Shown: positions 7,467 to 15,976 of the stretch, piece after piece
How positions within the stretch are numbered: position 1 is the stretch's first letter
Layout of the letters: each line of letters opens with the position of its first letter
From: an uncultured Christensenella sp.
GTDB taxonomy: Bacteria > Bacillota > Clostridia > Christensenellales > UBA1242
NCBI GenBank assembly: GCA_910584295.1
Contig: CAJTYR010000008.1
Location: forward strand, 1-64,000
Direction: 5' to 3'
DNA length: 64,000 nucleotides
Program-made: the position numbers and the translations under genes
The notes under the pieces: generated by a model
What the model was told of the DNA's origin: nothing
Database searches by the model: none
The model's input: only the letters and a program-made list of their open reading frames with translations

Positions 7467-8978
7467 GTTCTCAAAAAGATTTGAATTTAGGAAGACTGGC
7501 TCACAGGTTATGTTTATTCCCATTTTCTTGAGAGTTTGCTCTTCATTTGTTGACATTATGAAAGTGCAGTGGGCGTCACAATTTTTTAGATTTGGGATTT
7601 GCTCCATTGCAAGTTTTGCTTTTACATTTTTGCTTGTGCAAATTGAAAGGGCGACCATAACATCATCAATTGTCAAAATGCTGCTTTGTGATTTGAGGAC
7701 CTTTGTTCTGTAATCTACAATTGGAAGCAAAATGTCATCTGTGATTATATCGAAATCATCTCCAAGACCTGCTAAGGTACGCAGGGAGTTTAGGATTACA
7801 GCTGCAGCAGCGGAAACCACTGTTTTTGTTTTTCCTGTCACAATTTCTCCAGATGGCAATTCCAGCGCAACGCAAGGGAATCCGCTTTCTTTTGCAGTCT
7901 TTTTTGCAACATCAATAACAGGGAAAAGTTTTTCGGTCGCTCCAACTTCTCCTGCAAGGGATTTGTTTCTTTCGAGTGTTTCATAAGTTGTTTGTCCACG
8001 TTTAAAGTCACATTCTGCTCGATAGAACCTTCTTAAGATTTCTTTTTTTGCAGAAAGTTTTGCAAGGTTGTCATCAATTATTGAATCGGCAATCATATTC
8101 ACACCCATGTCAGTTGGAGATTTGTAAACTTCTTTGTTTGTTATGCGATGCAAAATTTCTTTGAGAACAGGGAAAACAGCAATGTCTCGGTTGTAGTTTA
8201 CAGTCAGTGTGCCGTATGCATTAAAATGATAAGGATCAATTTGGTTTACATCTTGAAGGTCTGCTGTTGCGGCTTCATAAGCAATGTTTACTGGGTGTTT
8301 AAGTGGCAAGTTCCAAACAGGAAATGTTTCAAATTTTGCATAGCCGGCTTTAACGCCATTTTTATGTTCGTGATAAAGTTGAGAAAGACAAGTTGCAAGT
8401 TTTCCGCTTGAGGGACCGGGAGCTGTGACAATAACGAGTGGGCGAGTGGTTTCGATGAATGAATTTGCGCCATAGCCTTCTTCAGACACAATGACATCAA
8501 CTTCATTTGGATATCCCTTTGTGTAATTATGGAAATATACTCTTTCTCCATGTTGCTCAAGTTTTTTGCCAAATTTGGTTGCACTTGGTTGTCCTTTATA
8601 AAGAGTTATTACAAATGCGGATATGTAAAGTCCTAAAGATCTCATGTTGTCCACAAGTCTTAAAACTTCGTTGTCATAACTTATGCCTAAATCGGCACGA
8701 ATTTTATTTTTTTCGATGTCATTTGAACTGATACAAAAGATGATTTCTGCTTTATCTTTCATCTTTTGAAGAAGTTTGATCTTGATGTTTGGGTCAAAAC
8801 CAGGGAGGACTCTTGCAGCATGCAAATCATCAAAGATTTTTCCGCCAAATTCAAGATAGAGTTTGTTGTGAAATTTTTTAATTCTCTTGTTTATGTTTTC
8901 GCTTTGAAGTTTGAGATATAAATCGTTGTCAAAACATATTTTGCTTTCTGTTTGTTTTTCTTCAGTTTTCTTTGCCAT
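7464..8978 (-). CDS. DUF1846 (UPF0371) family protein
   Basis: This 504-residue cytoplasmic protein matches the DUF1846/UPF0371 family, widespread in Firmicutes and of unknown biochemical role. Diagnostic stretches are LYLEFGGKIFDDLHAARVLPGF near the N terminus, VIVTAPGPSSGKLATCLSQ (a glycine-rich, possibly nucleotide-binding loop near residue 185) and QIDPYHFNAYG. The start at 8978 is preceded by AAGGAG on the minus strand. It is transcribed alone, divergent from the ytfI-like gene. I cannot assign a substrate or pathway. Confidence 0.85.
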   Translation of the reverse strand: MAKKTEEKQTESKICFDNDLYLKLQSENINKRIKKFHNKLYLEFGGKIFDDLHAARVLPGFDPNIKIKLLQKMKDKAEIIFCISSNDIEKNKIRADLGISYDNEVLRLVDNMRSLGLYISAFVITLYKGQPSATKFGKKLEQHGERVYFHNYTKGYPNEVDVIVSEEGYGANSFIETTRPLVIVTAPGPSSGKLATCLSQLYHEHKNGVKAGYAKFETFPVWNLPLKHPVNIAYEAATADLQDVNQIDPYHFNAYGTLTVNYNRDIAVFPVLKEILHRITNKEVYKSPTDMGVNMIADSIIDDNLAKLSAKKEILRRFYRAECDFKRGQTTYETLERNKSLAGEVGATEKLFPVIDVAKKTAKESGFPCVALELPSGEIVTGKTKTVVSAAAAVILNSLRTLAGLGDDFDIITDDILLPIVDYRTKVLKSQSSILTIDDVMVALSICTSKNVKAKLAMEQIPNLKNCDAHCTFIMSTNEEQTLKKMGINITCEPVFLNSNLFEN

Positions 8979-9102
8979 AAAATTCTCCTTTCATAAATTA
9001 TTTTAACTCATAAAAATTTTTTTTCATAACAATTTTAAATAAATTATAAATTTGTTTTCTATTAAAAGAGTAAAAATTTGAAAAAATATTCAAACTATCG
9101 GC

Positions 9103-9651
9103 ATGGACTATAAAACTTCTCTTTATTTTTTAATCCCTGCGATTTTTATTCTGCTTATCATATTTCCAGTTGTTGTTGATGTTAGATTGTCTTATAATCC
9201 TATCTTCAATAGGGGAGTAGTTGCACTTTTTATTTTTAAAAAGAAAATCTTTTATTATTTTATTTCTATTCATGGCACATATATTGAGTTGCGGAATGAA
9301 AAGGAGACTAAGGCTGAAAAACTTCAATTTGAAAGTGAAAAGTTTGAGGTGATGGAGGAGTTTGGAAAACAGCTTAAAGACAAAATCAAACTTAAAAAAT
9401 TTTACATATTCTACAACATTGGTGTGGGCGACGCATTGGCAAGTGCAATGCTTTGCGGTCTTATTAATCAAATTTTTTCTTTCCTTTTTCTCTTTTTGAA
9501 ATCAAAAAAACCGACAGCTTCTTTTTGTGTTTATGACACAGTTTCATACAATAAAGAAGTTTTTGAGATGGCTGGAAGAATTCAAATTTCGATTTCTTTG
9601 TTTGATGTTGCATATTCTTTTCTTTATTCGGTTATCATAACTAAAGATTGA
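9103..9651 (+). CDS. DUF2953-like (YtfI-like) membrane protein
   Basis: The 182-residue protein starts with a hydrophobic anchor (residues about 7-27), followed by a beta-rich part (VDVRLSYNPIFNRGVVALFIFKK) and an ALASAMLCGLINQIFSFLF segment typical of DUF2953 proteins. In Bacillus the homologue ytfI lies directly before ytfJ, exactly as here, so a sporulation role is likely. Similarity is weak and the C terminus is shorter than usual. No Shine-Dalgarno precedes the ATG at 9103. Confidence 0.6.
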   Translation: MDYKTSLYFLIPAIFILLIIFPVVVDVRLSYNPIFNRGVVALFIFKKKIFYYFISIHGTYIELRNEKETKAEKLQFESEKFEVMEEFGKQLKDKIKLKKFYIFYNIGVGDALASAMLCGLINQIFSFLFLFLKSKKPTASFCVYDTVSYNKEVFEMAGRIQISISLFDVAYSFLYSVIITKD

Positions 9652-9677
9652 ATATTACACCAAAAATTGTGTAATAT
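9652..9677. promoter_or_regulatory. Intergenic hairpin before ytfJ
   Basis: A perfect 9 bp stem (ATATTACAC / GTGTAATAT) with an 8-base loop lies between the ytfI-like gene and ytfJ, followed by a smaller stem TGTTA/TAACA and then the ribosome binding site. There is no T tract, so it is not a standard terminator; it may be an operator, a processing site or an mRNA stabiliser. Confidence 0.45.
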
Positions 9678-9710
9678 GTTACATAACACACAATATATAG
9701 GAGAATAAAT

Positions 9711-10124
9711 ATGAAAGTTTATACAAATTCAACCTCAATTAATGATTTGATTTCAAGTGCAGTCGACAAAATTAAAACCATTGTTGACTCCAGCACTATT
9801 ATTGGTGAAAGCATTGTCACGCCAGATGAGACGACGATTATTCCAATTTCAAAAGTGACTGTTGGTTTTGTTGTTGGTGGCGGAGAATATGCTGACCTTT
9901 CTGCAAGAAGAGTTGCAAATCATTTTCCTATGAGTGGTGGAAGCAGTGGTGGAATGAGTGTAAGCCCTGTTGGTTTTTTGATCATCAAGCAAAGTGGGGA
10001 TGTGGATTTTGTTAATGTTGAAAACAAAACTCTCTATCAGACAGTGCTCAACATGTTTAATTCACTTCTTGCAAAGCTTGAAAAGGATCAGCAAAAAGAG
10101 GAAGGGGAAAATGACGAAGATTAA
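9711..10124 (+). CDS. ytfJ: GerW/YtfJ family spore protein
   Basis: This 137-residue protein belongs to the YtfJ (GerW) family, made in the forespore and needed for normal germination in Bacillus. Recognisable features are GESIVTPDETTIIPISKVTVGFVVGGGEY, the Gly/Ser-rich loop SGGSSGGMSVSPVGFLII, and a C-terminal acidic, Lys/Glu-rich tail. TAGGAG lies 7 bases before the ATG. It overlaps the next gene by 14 bases, suggesting co-translation with the carboxypeptidase. Confidence 0.92.
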   Translation: MKVYTNSTSINDLISSAVDKIKTIVDSSTIIGESIVTPDETTIIPISKVTVGFVVGGGEYADLSARRVANHFPMSGGSSGGMSVSPVGFLIIKQSGDVDFVNVENKTLYQTVLNMFNSLLAKLEKDQQKEEGENDED

Positions 10125-11253
10125 AAAGATTTTTTCTGCAAGTTTGATTTTGGTGCTTTGTGCTTCTTTTATTATTGTTGGAACCTCATTTGCAAAAGTG
10201 CAATCATGTTTTGCAATGCAGACTTCCGCAAAAGCTTGTGCGGTTATTGAAGGGAAAACTGGAAGGATCCTTTTTTCTAAAAATCAAAATCAAAAATTGC
10301 CTATGGCAAGCACAACAAAGATTATGACGGCAATCACAGCTATTGAAAATTGCAAGAATTTGGATGAGAAATTTGTTGTATCAAAAAAATCAATTGGAGT
10401 TCCAGGAACGTCTCTTTATTTGAGAGAGGGAGATGAATATTCTACAAGAGAACTTTTGTATGCTCTTATGTTGATTTCTGGAAATGATGCTTCTGTTGCT
10501 ATTGCAGAGCATGTTGGAGGCACTACAAGTGAATTTGTTACGCTTATGAATGATCTTGCAAAGAAGATAGGTGTCAAAAACTCCCATTTTGCAAACACTC
10601 ATGGACTTGATGCTGATGGACATTATACAACTGCATATGATTTGGCAAAAATCACTGCATATGCACTTGAAAATGACACTTTTAGGGAAATCGTTTCAAC
10701 AAAAAACACAAAAATTGTTAATGGGAAAGGAGAAAATCGTTATCTTCGAAACAAAAACAAACTTCTTTTCACATTGGAAGGTTGTATTGGCGTGAAAACT
10801 GGTTTCACTGATGATGCGGGCAGGTGTCTTGTTTCTGCAATTGAAAGAGATGGAATGAAGCTTGTTTGTGTTGTGCTTAATTGTGGACCTATGTTTGAAG
10901 AAAGTGCCGAGCTTCTTAAAACTTGTGCATCTATGTACAAACTCTATGATTTAACCGATTTTTATGAGATTGACAAAGAAATAAGAGTGCTTAATGGTGC
11001 AAAAGAAAGTGCAAAAATTGGCACAAAGGGGAAATTTGTTTATCCTCTTACAGAAAAAGAGAAAGAAAGTCTCAGATTTGAGTATGTTTATCCAAAAGAT
11101 ATTGAAGCTCCCATGAAAAAAGGAAATGAACTTGGAGATGTTAAAATATTTTTGGACAATGACTTGCTATTTTCAGAAAAAATCTTTACAATAGAAGATG
11201 TGAAACCAAAGTCATTGCTACAACGAATGAAAGACTTTTTTGCTGAATGGTGA
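10111..11253 (+). CDS. D-alanyl-D-alanine carboxypeptidase
   Basis: This 380-residue exported serine peptidase (S11 family, DacF/DacB-like) trims the terminal D-Ala from peptidoglycan stem peptides. It has an N-terminal signal sequence (residues about 4-35, ending FAMQTSA). The penicillin-binding motifs are ASTTK (SxxK, catalytic Ser near residue 66), SGND (SxN) and VKTGFT (KTG). A C-terminal beta domain follows. The ATG at 10111 follows GAAGGGG and lies inside the ytfJ end. Its place beside ytfJ points to spore cortex modification, which is inference. Confidence 0.92.
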   Translation: MTKIKKIFSASLILVLCASFIIVGTSFAKVQSCFAMQTSAKACAVIEGKTGRILFSKNQNQKLPMASTTKIMTAITAIENCKNLDEKFVVSKKSIGVPGTSLYLREGDEYSTRELLYALMLISGNDASVAIAEHVGGTTSEFVTLMNDLAKKIGVKNSHFANTHGLDADGHYTTAYDLAKITAYALENDTFREIVSTKNTKIVNGKGENRYLRNKNKLLFTLEGCIGVKTGFTDDAGRCLVSAIERDGMKLVCVVLNCGPMFEESAELLKTCASMYKLYDLTDFYEIDKEIRVLNGAKESAKIGTKGKFVYPLTEKEKESLRFEYVYPKDIEAPMKKGNELGDVKIFLDNDLLFSEKIFTIEDVKPKSLLQRMKDFFAEW

Positions 11254-11260
11254 AATAACT

Positions 11261-11300
11261 TTCCTCTTTTGTGGTTATGATGCAAAAGAGGAATTTTTTT
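11261..11300 (+). terminator. Terminator overlapping the rluB ribosome binding site
   Basis: An 11 bp perfect stem (TTCCTCTTTTG 11261-11271 with CAAAAGAGGAA 11283-11293) and an 11-base loop is followed by seven T residues (11294-11300) that end directly at the rluB ATG (11301). The 3' arm holds AGAGGA, the only ribosome binding site for rluB. The element can both terminate the upstream transcript and hide the rluB binding site. Confidence 0.8.
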
Positions 11301-12014
11301 ATGAGTATGAGACTTAACAAGTTTTTGAGTTCTTGTGGTGTTGCCTCAAGAAGAAAATGTGAAGAAATAATTTTGGCAGGAAAAGTTTCTGTCAATGGAA
11401 AGGTTACAAATGTTCTTTCAACTATTGTCAACGAGAAGGTGGATAAGGTTGAAGTGGATGGTGTGGCTATTAAACTTCCGGCGCAGTTTGTGTATTTGAA
11501 GATGAATAAGCCTAAAGGATATGCTTGCACCGCAAGTGATGAGAGAGGGAGAAAAACAATTTTTGATTTGCTTGAAAGTGATGTAAGGCTTTTTAATGTG
11601 GGAAGGCTTGACTATGACACTGAAGGTTTGCTTCTCTTGACAAATGATGGAGATTTTGCAAATTTGGTGACGCATCCGAAATATCATTTTGAAAAGGAAT
11701 ATATTGTTACTGCAGAAGGTGAAGTTAAAGAAGGGGATCTTGCTGTGCTTCGAAAAGGTGTTGTGATTGATGGACAGCGTATGCCAACTGCAAGGGTTAA
11801 ACTTTTGAGTTTTGATGGGAAATGGAGCAAAGTTTCTGTTGTTATAGATGAGGGACAAAACCATCAAGTGCGAAGAATGTTTGAAGCGATTGGAAAAGAT
11901 ATTAAACTTTTGAAGCGTGTCAGAATTGGGGATGTTCATTTAGGTGGACTTTATCGTGGAAAGACAAAACCTATGACTGAGAAAGAAATTGCATTTTTCA
12001 AGAAAGGGATTTGA
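11301..12014 (+). CDS. rluB: 23S rRNA pseudouridine synthase (RluB/RsuA family)
   Basis: The 237-residue enzyme converts a specific uridine to pseudouridine in rRNA. It has an N-terminal S4 RNA-binding domain (MRLNKFLSSCGVASRRKCEEII, residues 3-60) and a catalytic domain with GRLDYDTEGLLLLTNDG, whose first Asp is the catalytic residue of the family, then NHQVRRMFEAIG. The start at 11301 (MSMRLNK) is preferred over upstream in-frame ATGs because the S4 domain begins here and AGAGGA is 8 bases away. Translation may depend on opening of the overlapping hairpin. Confidence 0.9.
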   Translation: MSMRLNKFLSSCGVASRRKCEEIILAGKVSVNGKVTNVLSTIVNEKVDKVEVDGVAIKLPAQFVYLKMNKPKGYACTASDERGRKTIFDLLESDVRLFNVGRLDYDTEGLLLLTNDGDFANLVTHPKYHFEKEYIVTAEGEVKEGDLAVLRKGVVIDGQRMPTARVKLLSFDGKWSKVSVVIDEGQNHQVRRMFEAIGKDIKLLKRVRIGDVHLGGLYRGKTKPMTEKEIAFFKKGI

Positions 12015-12016
12015 TT

Positions 12017-13231
12017 ATGGAGAAAATTGCGGTTGTTGGCGCAGGTGCTTCTGGACTTTTTGTTGCGGGGCTTTTGTCTCAAAGGGGTTTTGATGTCACG
12101 GTTTTTGATAAGAATGAAAAAGTTGGCAAAAAACTTTTCATCACTGGAAAAGGTCGTTGCAACTTAACAAACTTTTGTTCGGTTGAAGAGTTCCTGTCAA
12201 ATGTTGTCCGTGGTGAAAAATTTTTAAAAAGTGCAATTTATAGTTTTTCAAGTGAGGACTGTGTAAATTTTTTTGAAGATCTTGGACTTAGGACAAAAGT
12301 TGAGAGAGGAAATCGTGTTTTTCCATTGAGCGACAAATCAAGTGATGTCATCAAAGTTTTGCAAGAAGTGCATTGCAAAGGAGTTAAGTTTTCTCTTTGC
12401 AATAGAGTTGACAAAATCGAAAAGAAAGAAAATAATTTTGTTGTTTTTGCACAAGATGGAAAATACTTATTTGACAAAGTGATAGTTTCAACTGGCGGAA
12501 AAAGCTATTCTTCGACAGGAAGTGACGGAGATGGATATAAGATTGCGAGAAGTTTTTCGCATACAATAGAAGAGGTTAGACCTGCTCTTTGTCCAATCGT
12601 GCTTAAAGATTGGTTTGTGAAAAATCTGCAAGGAGTGTCGCTGAAAAATATTTCACTTAATGCTGTCATTGATGGAAAAAAACTTGGGCTTTTTGGCGAA
12701 ATGATTTTCACTGATAGAGGAATTTCAGGACCTGTGGTTTTATCGTTATCGAGCCTGATTAACAGAGTAAAAAATGTTGCTCTGTCCATTGATTTTAAGC
12801 CTGCACTTGACGAGAAACAACTTGATGCAAGACTTCTTCGTGACTTTGAAGAAAACAAAAACAAGGACTTAAAAAATGTTCTTCGTGGACTTTTGCCAAA
12901 AGCTGTGGCTGAAATTTTTGCAAAGGCAATTGGTCTCGATGAAAACAAAAAAATTCACGATGTGACAAAAGAGGAAAGACAAAAGCTTTTATTTGGTCTT
13001 AAGAATTTCAAATTGAATTATGGCGGACTTTATGACATTGATTCTGGAATTGTCACAAGCGGAGGGGTTTGTCTTAAAGAGGTTAATCCAAAAACTTTTG
13101 AGAGTAAGCTTGTGAAAGGACTTTATTTTTTGGGAGAGGTTTTGGATCTGGATGCACTTACCGGAGGTTTTAATCTTCAAATTGCGTGGTCCAGTGCTTA
13201 TGCTTGTGCAAAGGGAATTGCTGGTTTTTAG
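12017..13231 (+). CDS. BaiN/HI0933-type FAD-dependent oxidoreductase
   Basis: This 404-residue flavoprotein has the N-terminal dinucleotide-binding motif GAGASGLFVAGLL (residues 8-20) and the family signature KVGKKLFITGKGRCNLTN soon after. A second nucleotide-binding patch VIVSTGGKSYSSTGSDGDG and the C-terminal GLYFLGEVLDLDALTGGFNLQIAWSSA are also typical. Members are annotated as NAD(P)/FAD-dependent oxidoreductases with poorly defined substrates. The ATG at 12017 follows AAAGGG and comes two bases after the rluB stop, so the genes are coupled. Confidence 0.88.
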   Translation: MEKIAVVGAGASGLFVAGLLSQRGFDVTVFDKNEKVGKKLFITGKGRCNLTNFCSVEEFLSNVVRGEKFLKSAIYSFSSEDCVNFFEDLGLRTKVERGNRVFPLSDKSSDVIKVLQEVHCKGVKFSLCNRVDKIEKKENNFVVFAQDGKYLFDKVIVSTGGKSYSSTGSDGDGYKIARSFSHTIEEVRPALCPIVLKDWFVKNLQGVSLKNISLNAVIDGKKLGLFGEMIFTDRGISGPVVLSLSSLINRVKNVALSIDFKPALDEKQLDARLLRDFEENKNKDLKNVLRGLLPKAVAEIFAKAIGLDENKKIHDVTKEERQKLLFGLKNFKLNYGGLYDIDSGIVTSGGVCLKEVNPKTFESKLVKGLYFLGEVLDLDALTGGFNLQIAWSSAYACAKGIAGF

Positions 13232-13243
13232 GAGGATATAATT

Positions 13244-13849
13244 ATGTTTTATATGATTTGCAAAATTTTGATGTGGATTCCTATCATGATTTTTCATCCA
13301 ACCAGCATCAAAGGAAAGAAAAATCTGCCAAAAGGGAGGGCAATTCTTTCAGTGAACCATCGAAGCAATTGGGATTATGTTTTGTTTGGCATAAATTCAA
13401 CAACAAAATATCGTGTTTTGGCAAAGAAGGAACTTTTTAGAAATAAATTCTTTGGCTTTATTTTAAGAAATTTCGGTGGAATTGAAATTGACCGTGAAGC
13501 AAATGATATCAATGCAATCAAAACATGCATGAAAGTTTTGAAAGATGATAAAAAATTGCTTGTTTTTCCAGAAGGAACAAGGTTGAAAGATGAATCGCTT
13601 GTGATGGGAGAGATTAAAAGTGGGCTTGCACTTATAGCTATAAAAACCAAAACTCCTATTGTTCCTGTTTGGGTGAGAAACAAGCCAAAGTTGTTTAGAA
13701 GAAGTATATATTACATCGGCAAGCCTTTTGAACTTGATCAGTTTTATGGAAAAAAACTTGATGAGCAGACTTTGCAAGAGGCTGATCAAATTGTTCGTGC
13801 AAAAATGATTGAGTTGGGGGAGCAGGGAAAAAAGAAAAAAGGCAAGTGA
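13244..13849 (+). CDS. plsC: 1-acyl-sn-glycerol-3-phosphate acyltransferase
   Basis: PlsC acylates lysophosphatidic acid to phosphatidic acid in membrane lipid synthesis. The 201-residue protein has a hydrophobic N terminus, the catalytic NHRSNWD (NHx4D) near residue 31, FGGIEIDRE near 83, and the substrate-binding FPEGTR near residue 109. AGGAGG precedes the ATG. It lies 12 bases after the flavoprotein gene and ends at a bidirectional terminator. Confidence 0.9.
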   Translation: MFYMICKILMWIPIMIFHPTSIKGKKNLPKGRAILSVNHRSNWDYVLFGINSTTKYRVLAKKELFRNKFFGFILRNFGGIEIDREANDINAIKTCMKVLKDDKKLLVFPEGTRLKDESLVMGEIKSGLALIAIKTKTPIVPVWVRNKPKLFRRSIYYIGKPFELDQFYGKKLDEQTLQEADQIVRAKMIELGEQGKKKKGK

Positions 13850-13860
13850 TTGCCTTTTTA
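13835..13860. terminator. Bidirectional terminator
   Basis: AAAAAAGGCAA-GTGA-TTGCCTTTTTA forms a hairpin between plsC and the converging unknown gene; it overlaps the plsC stop codon. Confidence 0.85.
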
Positions 13861-14661
13861 TTTTTGTGTTTTATATGGTATGGTTGTTTGTTTTCCTTCT
13901 CTTTTCGCTTTGGCTTCGTCAATTTTTCTTTGGTCATCTTTTGATTTCCAGTCAAGTGCAGTTTTGACAAATTTGTCATATTCTTCTTTCTCAGGAAGTT
14001 GCACATGTTCGACCACAACCATGGTTGACATGTGGTGAGGGTGAACCATATTGTAAGTGTCAACATTTTTCTTCCAAAGAGAAACCAAAATGCTTATGTT
14101 TTTCTTTGCTTGAAGTCTTTCAATCTTTTCAGGGGAAAGGAGTGCTTTTTCGTTTTTGTTTAGCAATAAATAGAAAGCATACAAATATGTTGAATTCTCA
14201 TCATACCTTGTTGGGACAAGTCGGTCAAAGCCCTTTTGATGAAAAACATATTTCATTTCTTTTATTTTTGAGTCAAGTTCTTTATCGTCAATTTTTTTTG
14301 ATAATTCTTCTTCGAGAGATTTTGCTCTTTCAAGTTTCGCAGTTTCAATAAATGTGGTGTAGTTGTCAAGAGAAGGAAGTGTGATTTTGTTTATTACGAC
14401 AACTTCGCTTGATCTTCCATTGATTGTCTTTCCTGTTTCAATTGTTGAATCCCAAAGGTTTGTTAAGGCGATTAGGTTTTTTCTTGCCCTGAAACGCTCG
14501 ATAATATTTGCACTTTTCATTCTTGTCATATTCTTTTTGAGAAGAGTGGAAAATGCATAAAGATATGTCTTTTGTCTGTCATCTTCAAGAGGGGGCATGT
14601 GTTCAAAGTCAAAGCACCAAAGTGCAGCATGAATGGCATTTAATTTTTGTTCTAATTTCAT
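13858..14661 (-). CDS. Unknown protein with internal duplication
   Basis: I do not recognise this 267-residue soluble protein. It contains two related halves of about 80 residues: one from YLYAFSTLLKKN to FIETAKLERAKS (about 33-114) and one from YLYAFYLLLNKN to FVKTALDWKSK (about 158-240). Both share YLYAF-x-LL, an E-R-x-x-A-R/K-KN helix, an LW, a VVV strand followed by a Leu-Pro, and F-x-x-TA. The spacer and C terminus are charged. It starts 13 bases after the upstream gene stop, with AAAGGA as binding site, so the two form an operon. No signal peptide or membrane span is seen. Confidence 0.7.
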   Translation of the reverse strand: MKLEQKLNAIHAALWCFDFEHMPPLEDDRQKTYLYAFSTLLKKNMTRMKSANIIERFRARKNLIALTNLWDSTIETGKTINGRSSEVVVINKITLPSLDNYTTFIETAKLERAKSLEEELSKKIDDKELDSKIKEMKYVFHQKGFDRLVPTRYDENSTYLYAFYLLLNKNEKALLSPEKIERLQAKKNISILVSLWKKNVDTYNMVHPHHMSTMVVVEHVQLPEKEEYDKFVKTALDWKSKDDQRKIDEAKAKREGKQTTIPYKTQK

Positions 14662-14674
14662 TTTTTGTTTCCTT

Positions 14675-15829
14675 TTATTTTTCTTTGCTTTTGTCTCTTA
14701 CTCCAAGAGGGGCTTTGCAAGTTTTGTCAATATCGAAAATGATATTATCTTGAGGAGTGTGTTTGTTTTCAAGCTGAATCTCAAGTTGTTCTTTGATAGA
14801 ATTGTAATCAAACTCGCAACCATCAAAATGGTGACAATATCGTAGCAAAGTGTATGTGAATTTGTTTGTTATACCAAATTGTTGTCGATTATGTTTCTCT
14901 GTGATATCTTCAAGAGAAGTTTCTTCATCGAGACCTTTCTTTTCACGATTGAAATAATTTTCTTCACCATTAAGGTTGATTAAATATCTTACTGGCATAA
15001 AGTTTGGCGCAACAACATTTTTGATTCCTTCCTTTTGCATGATTGATAAGAAAAGCGTCAACGAAATAAGAGCATTCGGAGAAACTTGACCTATTATGTC
15101 TTCCATATCAACATCTTTGTTGACCTTGCGAAAATACCTGTCTAATTTTTTTGCAAGTGGTCCAGTTTGCTTTTCTTTTTTTGCTTGGATGGCAAAAATA
15201 TGAACAGTGTCATCAACAAGTGCAAAGGTTATGCTTGGTAAAAAGAATTTCTCTTCATTTTCGCCAAGAAAATATGGAGTGAAACGATAGGGTCCTTCAA
15301 GCATAGATTTGTTTTTCAAAATCATTGTCTTGACAGAAAATCCTGAAGATTGATTAAGAAGAAAATGTCCTGTTTGAAGTTCATTTTCCAGCATCTTTGT
15401 CCTCGTCTCAATATATGAGAGGATGTTGTTCCTGTCGTAATTGGTTGTGTTTGCCAAGAGGTCGAGGAAAAGTTTTTCTTTGAAAGCTTCGTCACTGTAA
15501 GAAAAATATTCTTTGTCAGCCAGAAAAAATTTTGTGGCAATATTTAGATATTCTTGAGTGAGAAGTGCAAAAGCTTCGACGTTTGGAATTTGAAAAATAG
15601 GGGTTTTGAAATCATCTTCTGAAGGGGGAGTGTGCTTGCTTTGCGGATCGAAAATGTCTTCTCCATTTTTCAAAAGCCTGTTTCCGACTTTTGCATAGAA
15701 TTTTGTAAAGAAAAACCATGGACTGTTGTAGAAAGAACCTGAAGAAGCAAACTCAAACTTCCCAGCACTTGCCTGTTGGAAGATTGTGTTTATTATTGAT
15801 TTTGTTTCTTCAATACTTATCTGTTCCAT
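14675..15829 (-). CDS. Unknown protein, first gene of two-gene operon
   Basis: This 384-residue protein is not one I recognise. It is soluble and mixed alpha/beta, with aromatic-rich stretches (FYNSPWFFFTKFYAKVGNRLL near residue 33; GPYRFTPYFLGENEEKFFLP near 180), a strand pair ITFALVDDTVHIFAIQAKKE, and a possible C-terminal helical part with YCHHFDGCEFDYN. No signal peptide is present. It is expressed from a near-consensus promoter whose -10 ends six bases before the ATG without a Shine-Dalgarno, so it is probably leaderless. The partner gene downstream is also unknown. Confidence 0.7.
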   Translation of the reverse strand: MEQISIEETKSIINTIFQQASAGKFEFASSGSFYNSPWFFFTKFYAKVGNRLLKNGEDIFDPQSKHTPPSEDDFKTPIFQIPNVEAFALLTQEYLNIATKFFLADKEYFSYSDEAFKEKLFLDLLANTTNYDRNNILSYIETRTKMLENELQTGHFLLNQSSGFSVKTMILKNKSMLEGPYRFTPYFLGENEEKFFLPSITFALVDDTVHIFAIQAKKEKQTGPLAKKLDRYFRKVNKDVDMEDIIGQVSPNALISLTLFLSIMQKEGIKNVVAPNFMPVRYLINLNGEENYFNREKKGLDEETSLEDITEKHNRQQFGITNKFTYTLLRYCHHFDGCEFDYNSIKEQLEIQLENKHTPQDNIIFDIDKTCKAPLGVRDKSKEK

Positions 15830-15835
15830 AGGAAA

Positions 15836-15864
15836 ATTATATCACATTTTTTGCTTAATTGCAA
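15836..15864 (-). promoter_or_regulatory. Promoter of the unknown two-gene operon
   Basis: On the minus strand TTGCAA (15864-15859), a 17 nt spacer, and TATAAT (15841-15836) are followed by TTTCCT and the ATG at 15829. The predicted transcription start is the start codon itself. Confidence 0.8.
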
Positions 15865-15976
15865 TACTTTCTTCATTTTTGGTGGAATAGGACTTTTTAT
15901 TTGACTTTTTTGCTTAAGTTGATTATTATTATTTTGATTTATATCGCTTTGTTTGCGATTGTTTAAGGGAAAAATT

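Noticed and set aside
7464..8978. Minus-strand DUF1846 gene as part of a defence or toxin system
   Set aside because: It is a common Firmicute housekeeping-type conserved protein and its neighbours are unrelated cell-wall and spore genes.
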